A stretch of DNA of 64,000 nucleotides from positions 10,173,001-10,237,000 of the forward strand of contig OX637332.1 in NCBI GenBank assembly GCA_951799405.1. Reading direction: 5' to 3'. The translations under genes were made by a program, and so were the position numbers. Under the pieces are notes generated by a model, which saw nothing but the letters and a program-made list of their open reading frames with translations, had not been told where the DNA came from and made no database searches. The DNA comes from Agapetus fuscipes (lineage: Eukaryota > Arthropoda > Insecta > Trichoptera > Glossosomatidae). Of this stretch, positions 22,168-33,149 are shown in pieces; within the stretch, counting starts at the first letter, position 1, and the number at the start of each line of letters is the position of its first letter.

Positions 22168-22425
22168 CGTTCGATAGCTTAGTTGGTAGAATGCTTGCGT
22201 TCAACGACAAACAATTGGGGCTCGACCCCCCCAAGGGTGCCAAAAATGATTTCCTGTTTCGGTGATTTCAAACCCAAAAATCGAAATACCGGCAAGGTTA
22301 GTTTAGTCTTTACAAAAATTAAGAACCTGCCTTCTCAGGAGCAGCGAATTGAATTCATTCAAAGTGATTTATTTGTAGTATAGGCAATGCCATTTTCTGT
22401 GAAAATAAATAGGTTCCAATCGACA
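22168..22425 (+). repeat. family B SINE
   Basis: Head TCGATAGCTTAGTTGGTAGA with a degraded B box. The body is recognisable to AAAATAAATAGGTTCCA. It faces the minus-strand copy 50 bp to the right. Confidence 0.75.
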
Positions 22426-22475
22426 TATGTGACGCACTCGCGAGCAGCACTGTAAAAAGTTGAACGACTGTGTAA

Positions 22476-22800
22476 ACGCAACTAAGCTACACACATAGTG
22501 TAACTTCTTGCCGCGTTATCCCCGAAGGGGTCGCATGTGGCGAGTTGAACCTATTTATTTTTACAGGTAAGGGGGCCGGCCTTACGCCAACCACTTCAGT
22601 TGAAGTGGGGGTATCCCAGCTCCCGGGGGGGCTGGTACTCATTTCTTGTGAAGGCTGAGTAAACCTTGCCGGTATTTTTATTATGGGGGTTGAAATAAAC
22701 ACCGAAATAGGAAATCATTTCTGACACCCTCCTCGGTGGGATTCGAACCCGAGCTCACGTGGTAGAATGCGAGCACTCTACCAACTGAGCTATCGACCGG
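22476..22800 (-). repeat. family B SINE, full length
   Basis: From AACTAAGCTACACACATAGT to GAGCTATCGACCGG. Minus-strand B box GGTTCGAATCCC. Pairs tail-to-tail with the plus copy. Confidence 0.85.
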
Positions 22801-24322
22801 ACTATGTAATACTGGACTGTGTAATAATGGCATTGGTTTCTGAATCTTATCTTATAAAAAGGTTAATTTTTAATCGGGTTCAAAGTCGGTTTTCAAGTTT
22901 AATCCTGACTTTTGGTTTAACATCTATTGAACGTTCTAGTATTTTGATAGATTCATATTCATCATACGTTTTTAGTCAATTGCTTCCGCTGCGTTGAAAA
23001 GTCCGTATGTTATTCTCTTGTATTTATTCCTTCCATTTTTTTTCAAAATTATCTCTCACTTTGTTTTCTAAATATTGCTGCGCTTCTTACAAAAAACGGC
23101 ACCAGAAAATATCTCAGGAATTTTCAAATCAAAACTGAAACAATAAACCTTTTTACAATTTGCCAGCCAACGAGTTGGGACCAAAATATTCATAAAATAT
23201 TTTTATTTACTAGCGTTCAGCTCATTGCCATTTTAGTCAGCTAATCTCTATCATGACGTCAGAGATCATTATATTTTCATTACGGATTTTTCTCGTGAGG
23301 ATATTCATTAGTAATAAGCTACTTATAAATACGCTAGTCATACTTTATAAACGTACTTCACTTTTTGAAGTCATTGTGTTTTAAATACACAAAATTGAAA
23401 CAAAAATTGTGGAAAATCTCTTGTGCGTTTTATGATATGTACAGGGAATGCTGCTTGTCTTAGTTTACAATTGAAAATCCACGCAAAAGTGAATCTAGAA
23501 TAAAAATATAATGTTTTATGACGTCATGATGAAGATTATTAGAATGAAATTGCACATAGTTTATTTAAAATTACCTCTAACATGAACTTTAAATAACTTT
23601 ACTATGTAAGTCATCGCATATTTTAGAATTGGATTGAAATAAGTGAATGAGACACTATGCTATTTAAAGCTTAAATTTGTAATACTTTTATTGATTGTGT
23701 ATTTTCTTTATTACGGCTAGTATCACTGTTATTCACTGACATTTGATCCATGGATCATTTTGTCTGATCAATTCTCGTTAGGCGGTGAATGGACCATGGA
23801 CTTGCTGTCTGTATAAAACACCGTACAATGTTTAAGCTAAACCATAGAGTTTTACCAAAAATGCATGCCAACTGGAACGCTCATTGCAAGCGCTGTCTTA
23901 AAATCATTTTTTTTAAAAACATTATGATTGCGTTTACACAAAAAGTTTTATACTTGCGTATGGAGACAGTTGTTATAATTTTGTATGTACCTGTACGGCT
24001 GAAAATGAACGTGGTGAAAATGTGAACTATCGCTGCCATCTTGTAAAACGTCACTTTTGATAGATCAACGTGAAATAGTTGAGTGATTAAAGCTGTATTT
24101 TGTTGAAGAAAAAGCAAAACAATACCCATCGATTTTATCAGTTTGTATGCCCTAAAGTCAAACAGCGCCCTCCTTCAAAAAATTCATATTATTTTCTACC
24201 TGTATTCTGCAATTTATTTACTTTTTGCTCAACCCCAGCCGCTCATTTTGGGATATAATTGTTCATAAACAGCATGCGCTTCAAATTACAAAAAAAAACA
24301 GCGTTATTCACTTTCAGTTTTG
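22801..24322. other. AT-rich non-coding DNA
   Basis: No gene supported. Several CGTCA half sites (23,253; 23,520) are the only notable strings. Confidence 0.4.
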
Positions 24323-24580
24323 AGACCGATCTGTAGTCTAGTGGTTAACATTTTTGACTCGTAAATGGAAGGTTGTGGGTTCGAATCCCGGCGGAGCACA
24401 ATAAAATATACCATTAATATTTTCAAATATGCTCTTCGCTTGGTGAAAAATTCATAAAACTTTGTTAAAGACCGGTCACTAAAGATCCATCCAGCCTTAC
24501 AGCAACTGGGTATTGCTTAGCTCGCAGAGGACTCTTGAGTTGTGATTCACACAAAAACAGCGCTCATTAAATAAATCATC
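24323..24580 (+). repeat. family C SINE, best-preserved copy
   Basis: A box TAGTCTAGTGGTTAA, B box GGGTTCGAATCCC, then GGCGGAGCACAATAAAAT. The body runs to AACAGCGCTCATTAAATAAA. A useful family reference. The head lacks a matching acceptor stem, so it is not a tRNA gene. Confidence 0.85.
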
Positions 24581-24614
24581 CTAATATTATTATTATTCAG
24601 TTTTAACCGTCCAC

Positions 24615-24850
24615 GGCCTGTTGCACCAATCTTCAATCAATATTTGATTGATACATCAAATTTGATTGCTTAATTCTGGTAAGCACCTCGGTTAAATATT
24701 TCTCAGAAGTGCGTGATATGATCTGAATTTGAACAGGAAATACGATGTATATGAGCTGACTTACGTATATGCAACCAAACTTTTTATTTGAAAAGTAGAA
24801 ATCAAACCTAATTTTGATTTTTGGCTATTGGAGTTTGGTGCAACAGGCCC
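24615..24850. mobile_element. MITE with GGCCTGTTGCACCAA termini
   Basis: GGCCTGTTGCACCAA at the left is inverted as TTGGTGCAACAGGCC at the right, 235 bp apart. No coding capacity. Target duplication not resolved. Confidence 0.7.
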
Positions 24851-24899
24851 TTAGGAATATAGTGGATAGTTTTGTTCATGGTTGACTCGGCAATGATGG

Positions 24900-25200
24900 G
24901 TTCTGTAGTCATGGCAGTGCACTTACTACAACATACCTCTGCCCAGTCGCACGCAGTATCGGAGAACACAATAATATCGAGTTTGCGGAAGTACGTACGG
25001 CTTCCTTGGGCGGCTGGCGAGCGAAAGCGAGAGTACGCGAACTCGCATAATAAAATTCAACTTTTTAACAAGTGAGAGTGGAACTAGAGAGCGTGCGGTC
25101 TGGGGGGGGCGGGGAGGGGGGCGCGGGGCGGCATTCCGGTCGCCGAGCCATGGCGGAAGACAGACGCTAATGCCTGAGATAATGTACATAGATGGCCACG
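24900..25200 (+). promoter_or_regulatory. CpG-rich patch with G-run cluster
   Basis: A GC-rich island in AT-rich DNA. Four or more runs of at least four G at 25,102-25,131 could form a G-quadruplex on the plus strand. Just after it, GCCATGGCGG is a strong-looking start context, but the frame stops after six codons and no donor follows in phase. It could be an alternative promoter with an untranslated exon of the host gene. No direct evidence of transcription. Confidence 0.3.
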
Positions 25201-25244
25201 AGAACATATAGCGAATAACCTATGCACAGCCCTGCATACTGTCG

Positions 25245-25580
25245 ATCTATCTATAATCCAAGTTGCAAAGATATGTTAACATTTAAGATTCATATTAAGT
25301 GCATGCCCACAAGCAGATACGTGTAAGTTCGCGCTTACAAATGCTGCATGTGTCTATAATCTATAAAAGGCTCATATTAAATGCATGCCCACAGACAGGC
25401 ACATGTATGTTCGCGCTTACACATTCTGCATGTGTGCATACAAATAAAAAAAATCTCACATGAAAAAAAAAAATTCTACTCCTGCCGCCTTTCCCTGAAA
25501 CCGGGGTGGCATTGCCAAAAGTGAAACAATTTTTACAGCACGGGGGGTCAGCCTCATACTAACCTATCAGTCGAGGAGCA
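25245..25580 (-). repeat. family A retroposon, duplicated internally
   Basis: Minus-strand copy in which the tail-proximal segment (AGGCTCATATTAA..GCATGCCCACA..TTCGCGCTTACA) appears twice, at 25,280-25,360 and 25,367-25,440. It is either a tandem duplication or two insertions. Confidence 0.7.
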
Positions 25581-25730
25581 GTGTACTTGCAAATTAAAAT
25601 CCAAAACTCGAATGAACGTACATCCTGTAACTTTTGCTGACCTTCCCTGAAGCAGGGGTGATATTGTCAAAATGAACCATTTTTTTACATTATAGAGGAT
25701 AAGCCTCATACCAACCCATAAGTCAATGAA
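25581..25730 (-). repeat. family A retroposon, truncated
   Basis: Second minus-strand fragment, from GTGTACTTGCAAATTAAAATC to CATACCAACCCATAAGTCAA, directly abutting the previous copy. Confidence 0.65.
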
Positions 25731-25919
25731 TGATTAAGAATACCCCTTTTGCCACGTTTTGATGTACATAGTTAAAGATACAGCATAACCTTAAATATAA
25801 ATAAACTATCAAAGACCACAGATAACAAGTAACTTATTGTGCACCTTTGCGGACTAGTGCTGAAAGTATCTATTTGTTACATGAGCGATTTGTTGCAACT
25901 TGCGAGTGCCTTTTGTCGT

Positions 25920-26255
25920 AATTGGTTCACTTTGCCAATGTCACCCCTGTCTCAGGGATGGACGGCAAGAGTTGCAGGGTGTATGTCCATTTGAGATTTG
26001 GTTGTTATGTTGTAGGTTCACATGCGCCATGTGCAAGCGCGAACTTGTACGTGTCTGGTTGTGAAAATGCATGTAATGTGAATCTCCAATTAACATATCT
26101 TTGCAACTTAGATTAGATTAGAATAGAAAGGTCAAAATAATGATGATGAGGATTCTCGTAAATATCAAAATACTTTGATGCACCACAGATAAGAAATACT
26201 TTTGAATCTCCAATGTAACATATCTTTGCAACTTATATTAGATTAGATTAGATTG
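25920..26255 (+). repeat. family A retroposon with repeated tail
   Basis: Body from GGTTCACTTTGCCAATG to CTTAGATTAGATTAGAATAG (about 26,125). A second tail (TAACATATCTTTGCAACTTA, then AGATTAGATTAGATT) occurs at 26,218-26,255. This suggests duplication or a second, very short copy. Confidence 0.7.
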
Positions 26256-29200
26256 ATGTATGCTCCATTTGCCACACTTGTGAAGAATACTTTGGTGAAT
26301 TACGATGGTGAAAATGGAGAAGTTTCTATACATACACACGTATACACTGAATGAATTATGTTATCAAAAGTATCCACGATAGACTTAATGAAAACCTATC
26401 GGGTTAAGGTGATCGATATCTATATCATTTGCTAAAAGCCAATTCTATTACCACAATTTACTTCCTTTTTATTTAGTCTCAGTAGCTCATTTCCGAAGAT
26501 AATTATCAAAACAGCATGCGCTACAAAACAAATAAAAACAATTTCTGTAAAGTTTGGATACCTCAACATTAACTGTACTCTAAGAGTATAACTAATTATT
26601 CATTAACATTCAGATTTGTATTGCAGGAAAACGCGTAGGTTCATAATGTATTTGCATAGAAATTGTATCACGGTTATTAATTACGTCTGACTTGCATTAT
26701 TTCATGTTTTATAAGTACCCGTGAATAGTTCACAAGAACTCAGAATTGTAATATTTTACCTACATTATTCTGTAAACAACGCTAAATGTAGGTAGGAGCG
26801 GTGATCCGAGTAACACGCCAACCAGAATGTAGGTGATTTCCTATTTCCTGCACATGTTTTTTTTATTAGAGTTTTACTTTCATACGATTTTCACATTATT
26901 CACGCTTGATTGATATGTTGACTGATATTAATATGCTCCTTTTCCTTCACGATTTACTTACCCGGGTGTTCTGTTGTCCTCTTGATAACTCGATATGTCG
27001 AGCGTCGAAGGCTGCATTCTGGATAAGAACACCTACTGATGAAAATTGGCAAGGCTTTCATAAAAAAAAAAGTTGATCTATGAGTCGTCAAAGAGAGCTT
27101 GATATTTTTTTGCAACACGAGATAAACATGTAGAAATAATGAAAAAAATATATGTAGGATTTCCCAAGGAACTAAAGCACGTTGACGCTTGTATAAAACT
27201 TAATAGTTTTATGTATAAAATCTTCGTAAATGTTGTCACTTTTTTATTACAAAACTAATACTTTAAGTTAAACGAGCCAGATAATTATATCTGAAAAAAG
27301 TCAGTTCACTCTCAATATCTACATGAAATATCATATTTACTGTATTGTATAAAGTAACTACCAAATAAAACATTGAAATAGCAAAATCTAGGATGCTGAT
27401 TGCCTAAGAAAAAAGCGAAAAATGTACCACAAAGGCTTTACTAAATAAGTTTATTGTACATCTTTACAGTCAGCAGATCGACTAGATATTTTATTTGGTA
27501 AGAACTAAGAATTGTCTAATCGAGCTCACTTTCGATTTTATGGTAGCAAGGTTCAACCATGAGAGTATTTTTTGTGAAAGTTTTTCTTTTTTTGTGTTGA
27601 ACTCTGAATAAGATATACAATTTTTAACTTTCATAATATTGCTCATTGTGTATGCTTGAAACAATAAAACTTGTGGGACCCACGAAATTTTTGGCCAAAC
27701 AATAACTTTGCACGTGTACCTACGTGACTTTGATATAATTTTACTTTTAATTTAAAATAATCGCTCATTGTGTACGCTCGTACAAACATCTCAGGCACTA
27801 TCTGGATCTTATTCTCTAAAAACACATAAAACTACAAACTAGTACTTTTAAAGGTTTATGATAATGGAGAAATGACCATTTATACCAGCACCACTGTATA
27901 TCCAATGGTTATATTAGATATGATTCATTGTTACTTCAGAGGTTTCATTAAAAATAAAGTTTTAATACCACGCATTATGAGTTGTAGGAGGTGAAACGCA
28001 GAACATACATATAATGTGGTCAGGTGAAGAAAAATCATAAGTATGGAAACGAATGTGCTTAGAAAATATCAAAACGTATGGATTATAAATGTTTGTACTA
28101 TTTTGCTTCGATAAAAAAATTGTCGTCGTATTTAATACCACATTATTGTCTGTAATGAGCTTTGATTTATTTTGCAGTAAAAACTTAACACTACAATAGT
28201 ATTCGCTATTTTTTTTAAATAACTTGTAAATAACTAACAAGAATGCATATAATTATTAATTACAATCGTACTACTTGTACAGTGTACTACTGACACATCT
28301 AATTAGTGTGTACCAATATTTATTGCGTGACCGTTTTGTTGCACATAACAATAACTCAAGAAAAAACGCCATCATCCTACTGATTCACTTTCCACAGAAG
28401 CATTATATGCAGTTGCGTAATGTAAACGAGAATTTTCTCTGTTTTCCCATATATCTGTGAACGCAGCAAAAACAGCGCATCATGTGAAACAAGTCACTAC
28501 CGCGATCTAATGCGAAAAAGAGCAATCGATGGCAGAAGTTCTCAGGAATTGCATTTCCTCAATAATTAATCTTTTTCAACGTATGCTGGTGGCCGTATGG
28601 CAGTTAAGTGTGCGTGCACATGCCATATTCTCGTGAAAGAATAATTCCAACAGAACTTCGATATCAAAGCTTCTTACCAAATCAGTTATAAATAGAGTTT
28701 TTACCACAGATCACGTAATATAAATATGGTTTTTACTTTTGTACACTATTAATCCAATTTACATGATAAAAAATGAGCAAAACTCTCAAGCGCATAAAGA
28801 TTACATTAGTGGTAGTCGCATTTATTTTGCATGAATTCCTTCCGTTAATATTTGAAAAGTATTACAATATCAATATATCAAATATTGAATAAATACAATA
28901 AATATCCCGGTGATTTTTTGTAAAGAAATGTCTTATTTGCTAAAAAGGAAGCTTCTGATAAAAAGTGCTGGACATAAATGACGTAATTGAGGTTAAAACA
29001 AACCGTTGAACCAGAAATCGACAGAAAATAAATCTAACTTCCTCCAGGTCAGTAAAAGTTGCTGTTAAAAAACAAACCTAAAAACAAAGACGAAGATTAA
29101 GAACATGGAAGTTGAATGGTTCCCCCTTGTACACTGAAAATACTTTCAAATTAATTAAATGTATCTCCTATGGGATTACCTTTTTAGAGTTTCAGGAAGC

Positions 29201-29793
29201 CTTATGATAATTTATTAAACTAAGTAATTTTTGATTCGATAAATGTTTCATTTCAAGCCTAACGAAATGTAAAGCAGTTTCTTAAAATATGTGCCGAGTT
29301 ATTTGGCACATATCAGGCTTCCTAAGCCCGTTGAGCTACGACTCTACGAGTACATGCACAGGGCATTGCATACATGTGAGGGTGTGCTTGGTTGGAGTCC
29401 GAAGGTAGGCAAGCAATGTGAAAGGAGTGAATTGGTTTATATTTCAAGTCAATGATATCATATCGAGTTGATAAAATAAACTCCAACCTGAAATTGATAC
29501 ACTGTATAAAATTGTATTTTTGCTTGAAAAAAGTTAATTTGAAAACATGGTTACAAAAATTAGAAATTGCTAACTAAAATCAAAACAGATAAGCTAATAA
29601 AATAATAGTATATATCTGAAGAATAAAGTAAATATTTTTTTTTTCACCCTACAAAAAAGTGACAATCTTTATCTATACAGAGACGCTTCTGAAATTTCTG
29701 TAACACACAAGCCTGTGATCTTCATCATCGTTCTTCTAACTGAGAGATGCATTTTTCGTAATGAGACGAACATACTGCATGCCTCTTTCAATT
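26256..29793. other. longest repeat-poor stretch, no gene seen
   Basis: About 3.5 kb largely free of the window's repeat families. It holds no exon I can support. A CACGTG followed eight bases later by a second CGTG half site lies at 27,711-27,725. Repeat-poor intronic DNA of this length is a reasonable place for conserved regulatory sequence, which needs comparison with other species to test. Confidence 0.4.
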
Positions 29794-30183
29794 AATTCTG
29801 TACCTTAGAGCATAAACAACGGTAGTCCACTTTTTTGCGTTTTTGAGTTAATGATGCAGTAATTATAACAATTAGCTGTTCTATAAGTGGTAAAAATATT
29901 GGAGTCCTCGGACTCATAGTTACTGAGATATCAAGTGTAATAAATATGGGATGCGCATATAAATGCGCGCATAAACCACGGAAGTTCCAAATACGTGGTT
30001 CACATTACTTCACATTAAATAAATATCGATAAAATAAGATAAACAGTTTTAACAGATCAAAAATATCTCGTCTAGTTTAGAAGTTATGATGGTTTTATAA
30101 AAGTGCACATTTTCACTAAAACTCGTCTCCTGCACATTTTACTAAATGTGTCTACCGTTGTTTATGCTCTAAGGTACAGAATT
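29794..30183. mobile_element. 390-bp MITE with about 30-bp inverted ends
   Basis: AATTCTGTACCTTAGAGCAT (continuing AAACAACGGTAG) is inverted at 30,152-30,183. The interior is AT-rich without coding capacity. The target duplication cannot be separated from the inverted repeat. Confidence 0.75.
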
Positions 30184-30573
30184 TATATCAAACACTCTTT
30201 GAATACATTTTTTTTCATTATATTGCTGCATCTTTTTTTCATATATTCATAGCTCATTTCATACATATCCTTCCATTGTATCGTTTGTTACTTTTTCTCG
30301 TATTCAATAGAAAAAATGAATGATTATTGAGCACAGTTCCCTCTTCACATAGCACGTTGTCTTCCCCCTCGCTTGCTGCGCTCATGATTCCGCATAGCTG
30401 CATTTCACCACATTGCAGCGTGTGAATCACCGCAAATGCACTTTTTCTATAAGTTACAAAGCTCGCTTCCGCGCGTGCCTGTGGACTACTTTCGTTTTTA
30501 CTTGACACGCTAAAAACATGCATTTTATTATAAGTGTAAGCGAATAATGCACCATGAAAAAGGTGCAGCGATA
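30184..30573. other. non-coding DNA
   Basis: An 89-codon minus-strand frame at 30,254-30,523 shows no family likeness. GC content rises slightly near 30,350-30,500. Confidence 0.35.
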
Positions 30574-30835
30574 TAGTCCGGTCTATAGCTCAGTTGGTAG
30601 ATTGATTTCATACCATGCCAAAAAGTCGGGTTTGAATCCCACTGAGGGGGTCAAAAAAGATTTCAAACGAAAAATACAATACCGACAAGGTTCACAAGAA
30701 ATGAGTACCAGCCCTCTAGCGATCTGGGAAGTGGTTGACGTAAGGAAGGCCTCCCTACCTGTAAAAATAAATAGGTTGCATTTGTCATACGAGATCCGAT
30801 CGGGGACAGCGCGTGTAGCTTATTTGGATTTTGTT
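30574..30835 (+). repeat. family B SINE
   Basis: Head GGTCTATAGCTCAGTTGGTAG, B-box region GGTTTGAATCCCACTGAGGG, body to AAAATAAATAGGTTGCATTT. The 3' end is diverged. Confidence 0.75.
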
Positions 30836-31093
30836 GCGTATATAAAAATATATATATTAAAAGACCCGAATTACATACAACGGATGTTAGACATGATTTT
30901 CGTTCCTATGTTTCATTTAACCCTGGAAGTCTTGGCTTGAAATCGACAACGTAATCCTTTGGGAGCAGTGAATCCAAGTAAACAGACAGAGGTCCTGTGA
31001 AAATTAACAGGCTTCTCTCACAAAATACAACCTTTTTGAGAACAAAGGTGTAAAAAAAAATATTTTGGTTATTTATGCATTTATTTGTGAAAC

Positions 31094-31331
31094 AATAGGG
31101 GAGTTTTACCTACCATTAAAACTCTTATTATGTTTCTATAGATGTCTGGAGTCCATATTATGAGAGAAACAATCACTTTTCCCCTTTTATGTGGTTTTTT
31201 AGTCTATTCCTGGGTCTTTGATTTGCACTTTTTTACACTTTAGGCACTTTCTACTCTATGGTCGCTTTTTCCCCATTTCCTGTTCCCTATTTCCAGTTTC
31301 CCCATAACCCGGTCGCAATTTTTCATAAAGC
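31094..31331. repeat. DIRS left inverted terminal repeat
   Basis: Positions 31,141-31,331 (191 bp) are the inverse of 36,067-36,257 and read as identical by eye. The outer 47 bp are specific to the left end. Confidence 0.9.
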
Positions 31332-31357
31332 TCATAATACACCAGGTAGGGGTTACC

Positions 31358-31463
31358 TGGACTCCAGACATCTATAGAAACATAATAAGAGTTTTAATGG
31401 TAGGTAAAACTCCCCTATTATGTGTTCTGAGAGATGTCTGGAGTCCATATTATGAGAGATCTG
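31358..31463. repeat. DIRS internal complementary region
   Basis: Positions 31,358-31,419 are complementary to the extreme left end (from 31,094). Positions 31,416-31,460 are complementary to the extreme right end (to 36,274). The two meet at CCTATTATGTG. In DIRS1 this region templates the closing of the single-strand circle. Confidence 0.9.
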
Positions 31464-31493
31464 TCTATTATCTCCTGGTGACCGGGGACGTCT

Positions 31494-33149
31494 TTATTTG
31501 ATATTAACTGGTTGAAATAGGGAAAGATCTTCTGGAGCTGTATGTTTCAACATCTCTTTCTGATAGTATTTTCTGAAAGTGTTTTCCTTTTTCCAGTTGC
31601 CTCTTTCCAGTATGTTATCTATTGGATTAAGTGATGCGACCGCTGAACGTGTGCTGCCGGGAGTGGCCTCTACTCCTGCTGATTTTAGCGTGTTCTTTAC
31701 CCATCCTCCTATGATTGTTCTTGCAGCTGCCTTCACTTGTACTCGGGTGCTGATGAACAGGTTATAAAGATTTTGTCCTGATCTCCTTTCGCGTGATAGT
31801 TCAATCAGCTTCCTTATCCAGAAGACTGGGTTGACGTTGTGTTCCTTGGATTCCAGAAGTCTCCGATTAGATTGTCGGTGTTTGAGGGTATCTGTTTTTG
31901 ATCTAAAGAATGGAATTAACACAATTGATGTGCCTTCGTCGAGAATGTTTCCTTCTGTGATATTTAGCAAGGTCAGATCGTGTACTCTTCTTCCTGAAGA
32001 TAACAGAAGTAAGATTGCCGTTCTACACGCAACTTCATAGAGAGAATCTGATCGAGGAGTGTTCCTGACTAGCCAGTCTCTCACTATCTGCCGATTCCAC
32101 ACAGGGGACTTAGGAGGGTTGATCTTTACCATTGCTAGTGCTTTTAATGTTTTTAAATTTAATTTCACTAGGAAATCTGAGCTGAGATTATTTTCCATCA
32201 TTGCGTTGCAGAAGGTTACGATGGCTGACTTGTGTACCAGCATAGTCCTGTATGATAGTTTTTCGTTAATGAACAGTTGCGCTAGATACCTTGCCAATTG
32301 ATTAGGAGATGGTGTGTTGGGATGGGTATTATTCGCCAGTATCCAGCGGCACCATCTTTGCCAAGCAGGTTTATATGTGTTGAGTGGGGAAGCTCGCCAT
32401 CCTGACAGGAACAGTCTTTTCTCTTCCGCGTTCCAGGAATTTAAGATACTGTCCCCAGTCCCAATTTTCCACACTTCCATTTCCAGATCCTGAATCCTGG
32501 GTGGTGGATTGCCTGTTGATGTGTTGATTAGTACTGACACCAGGTTCGGTATTTGCATCGGAGGTACGAGTGATCGACGAATTAAGTCTGGACGCCAGAA
32601 GACCCTCTGCCACCTCGGGACCACGAGTAGGTAAGTTCCGGTCGCCCCGTTTAGGTGCCTCAGGATCCTCGGTATAAGGTTTGGCGGAGGAAATATCCGA
32701 CCCACATTGTAGAGCCAGTGCCGACTGAAGGCGTTTTGAAAGATTGCGCATGAGTCTGTGGAGTCTCTGGACACGTAAGTTGAACTCATGTGTGCCATGG
32801 TGGATGCGAACAGGTCTATATCTGGTACTCCAAAATGATTGAAAATGGCCTTCGTTGCTGTTGGTAAGAGATGCCACTCTGGAGGGGATCTTCCTCTTGA
32901 TAGGTGATCCGCGTCTCCGTATCTTCCCGGTAGGTACTGCGCTGTTAGCGAGATTTCCCATTGGTCTGCCAGAGTCAACAGATCTCGAGTAAGATTTAGG
33001 AGTGTTTTGGATCTGGTGCCCCCTTCCTTGCGGATGTAGGCGACTACTGTCGTGTTGTCTGATTGTACCAGAATTTCGGAGCCGGAAAGGTCGTGCGCTG
33101 TGCGTTGCAGGGTTGCAAAAACAGCGAACAACTCTTTTCGGTTGGAGTG
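31494..33149 (-). CDS. DIRS RNase H end, Dam-like region and tyrosine recombinase
   Basis: A single open frame of about 550 codons running to the TAA at 31,494. Numbering from its first alternative start codon at 33,131: residues 1-80 end the RNase H domain (SDNTTVVAYI, DHLSR). Residues 100-185 (DIDLFAS, FPPP, PRWQRVFW) match the segment of DIRS elements described as Dam-methyltransferase-like. From about 225 onward lies the tyrosine recombinase, with the first catalytic Arg in SSGRRVHDL (R382), the second in GSTRSA (R495), GNW at 512 and the nucleophile in FRKYYQ (Y522 or Y523). The usual His of HxxR appears to be Gly492. A TAG (33,150-33,152) separates this frame from the in-phase upstream RNase H. 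The true start is unknown; the protein was probably part of a longer polyprotein. Confidence 0.85.
   Translation of the reverse strand, partial: HSNRKELFAVFATLQRTAHDLSGSEILVQSDNTTVVAYIRKEGGTRSKTLLNLTRDLLTLADQWEISLTAQYLPGRYGDADHLSRGRSPPEWHLLPTATKAIFNHFGVPDIDLFASTMAHMSSTYVSRDSTDSCAIFQNAFSRHWLYNVGRIFPPPNLIPRILRHLNGATGTYLLVVPRWQRVFWRPDLIRRSLVPPMQIPNLVSVLINTSTGNPPPRIQDLEMEVWKIGTGDSILNSWNAEEKRLFLSGWRASPLNTYKPAWQRWCRWILANNTHPNTPSPNQLARYLAQLFINEKLSYRTMLVHKSAIVTFCNAMMENNLSSDFLVKLNLKTLKALAMVKINPPKSPVWNRQIVRDWLVRNTPRSDSLYEVACRTAILLLLSSGRRVHDLTLLNITEGNILDEGTSIVLIPFFRSKTDTLKHRQSNRRLLESKEHNVNPVFWIRKLIELSRERRSGQNLYNLFISTRVQVKAAARTIIGGWVKNTLKSAGVEATPGSTRSAVASLNPIDNILERGNWKKENTFRKYYQKEMLKHTAPEDLSLFQPVNIK

Noticed and set aside
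24323..24400. tRNA gene at the head of the family C copy
   Set aside because: A and B boxes are good but the stems do not pair as in a tRNA, and the sequence continues into a dispersed SINE body.
25149..25169. coding start GCCATGG as a first exon
   Set aside because: The frame ends after six codons and no in-phase GT donor precedes the stop.
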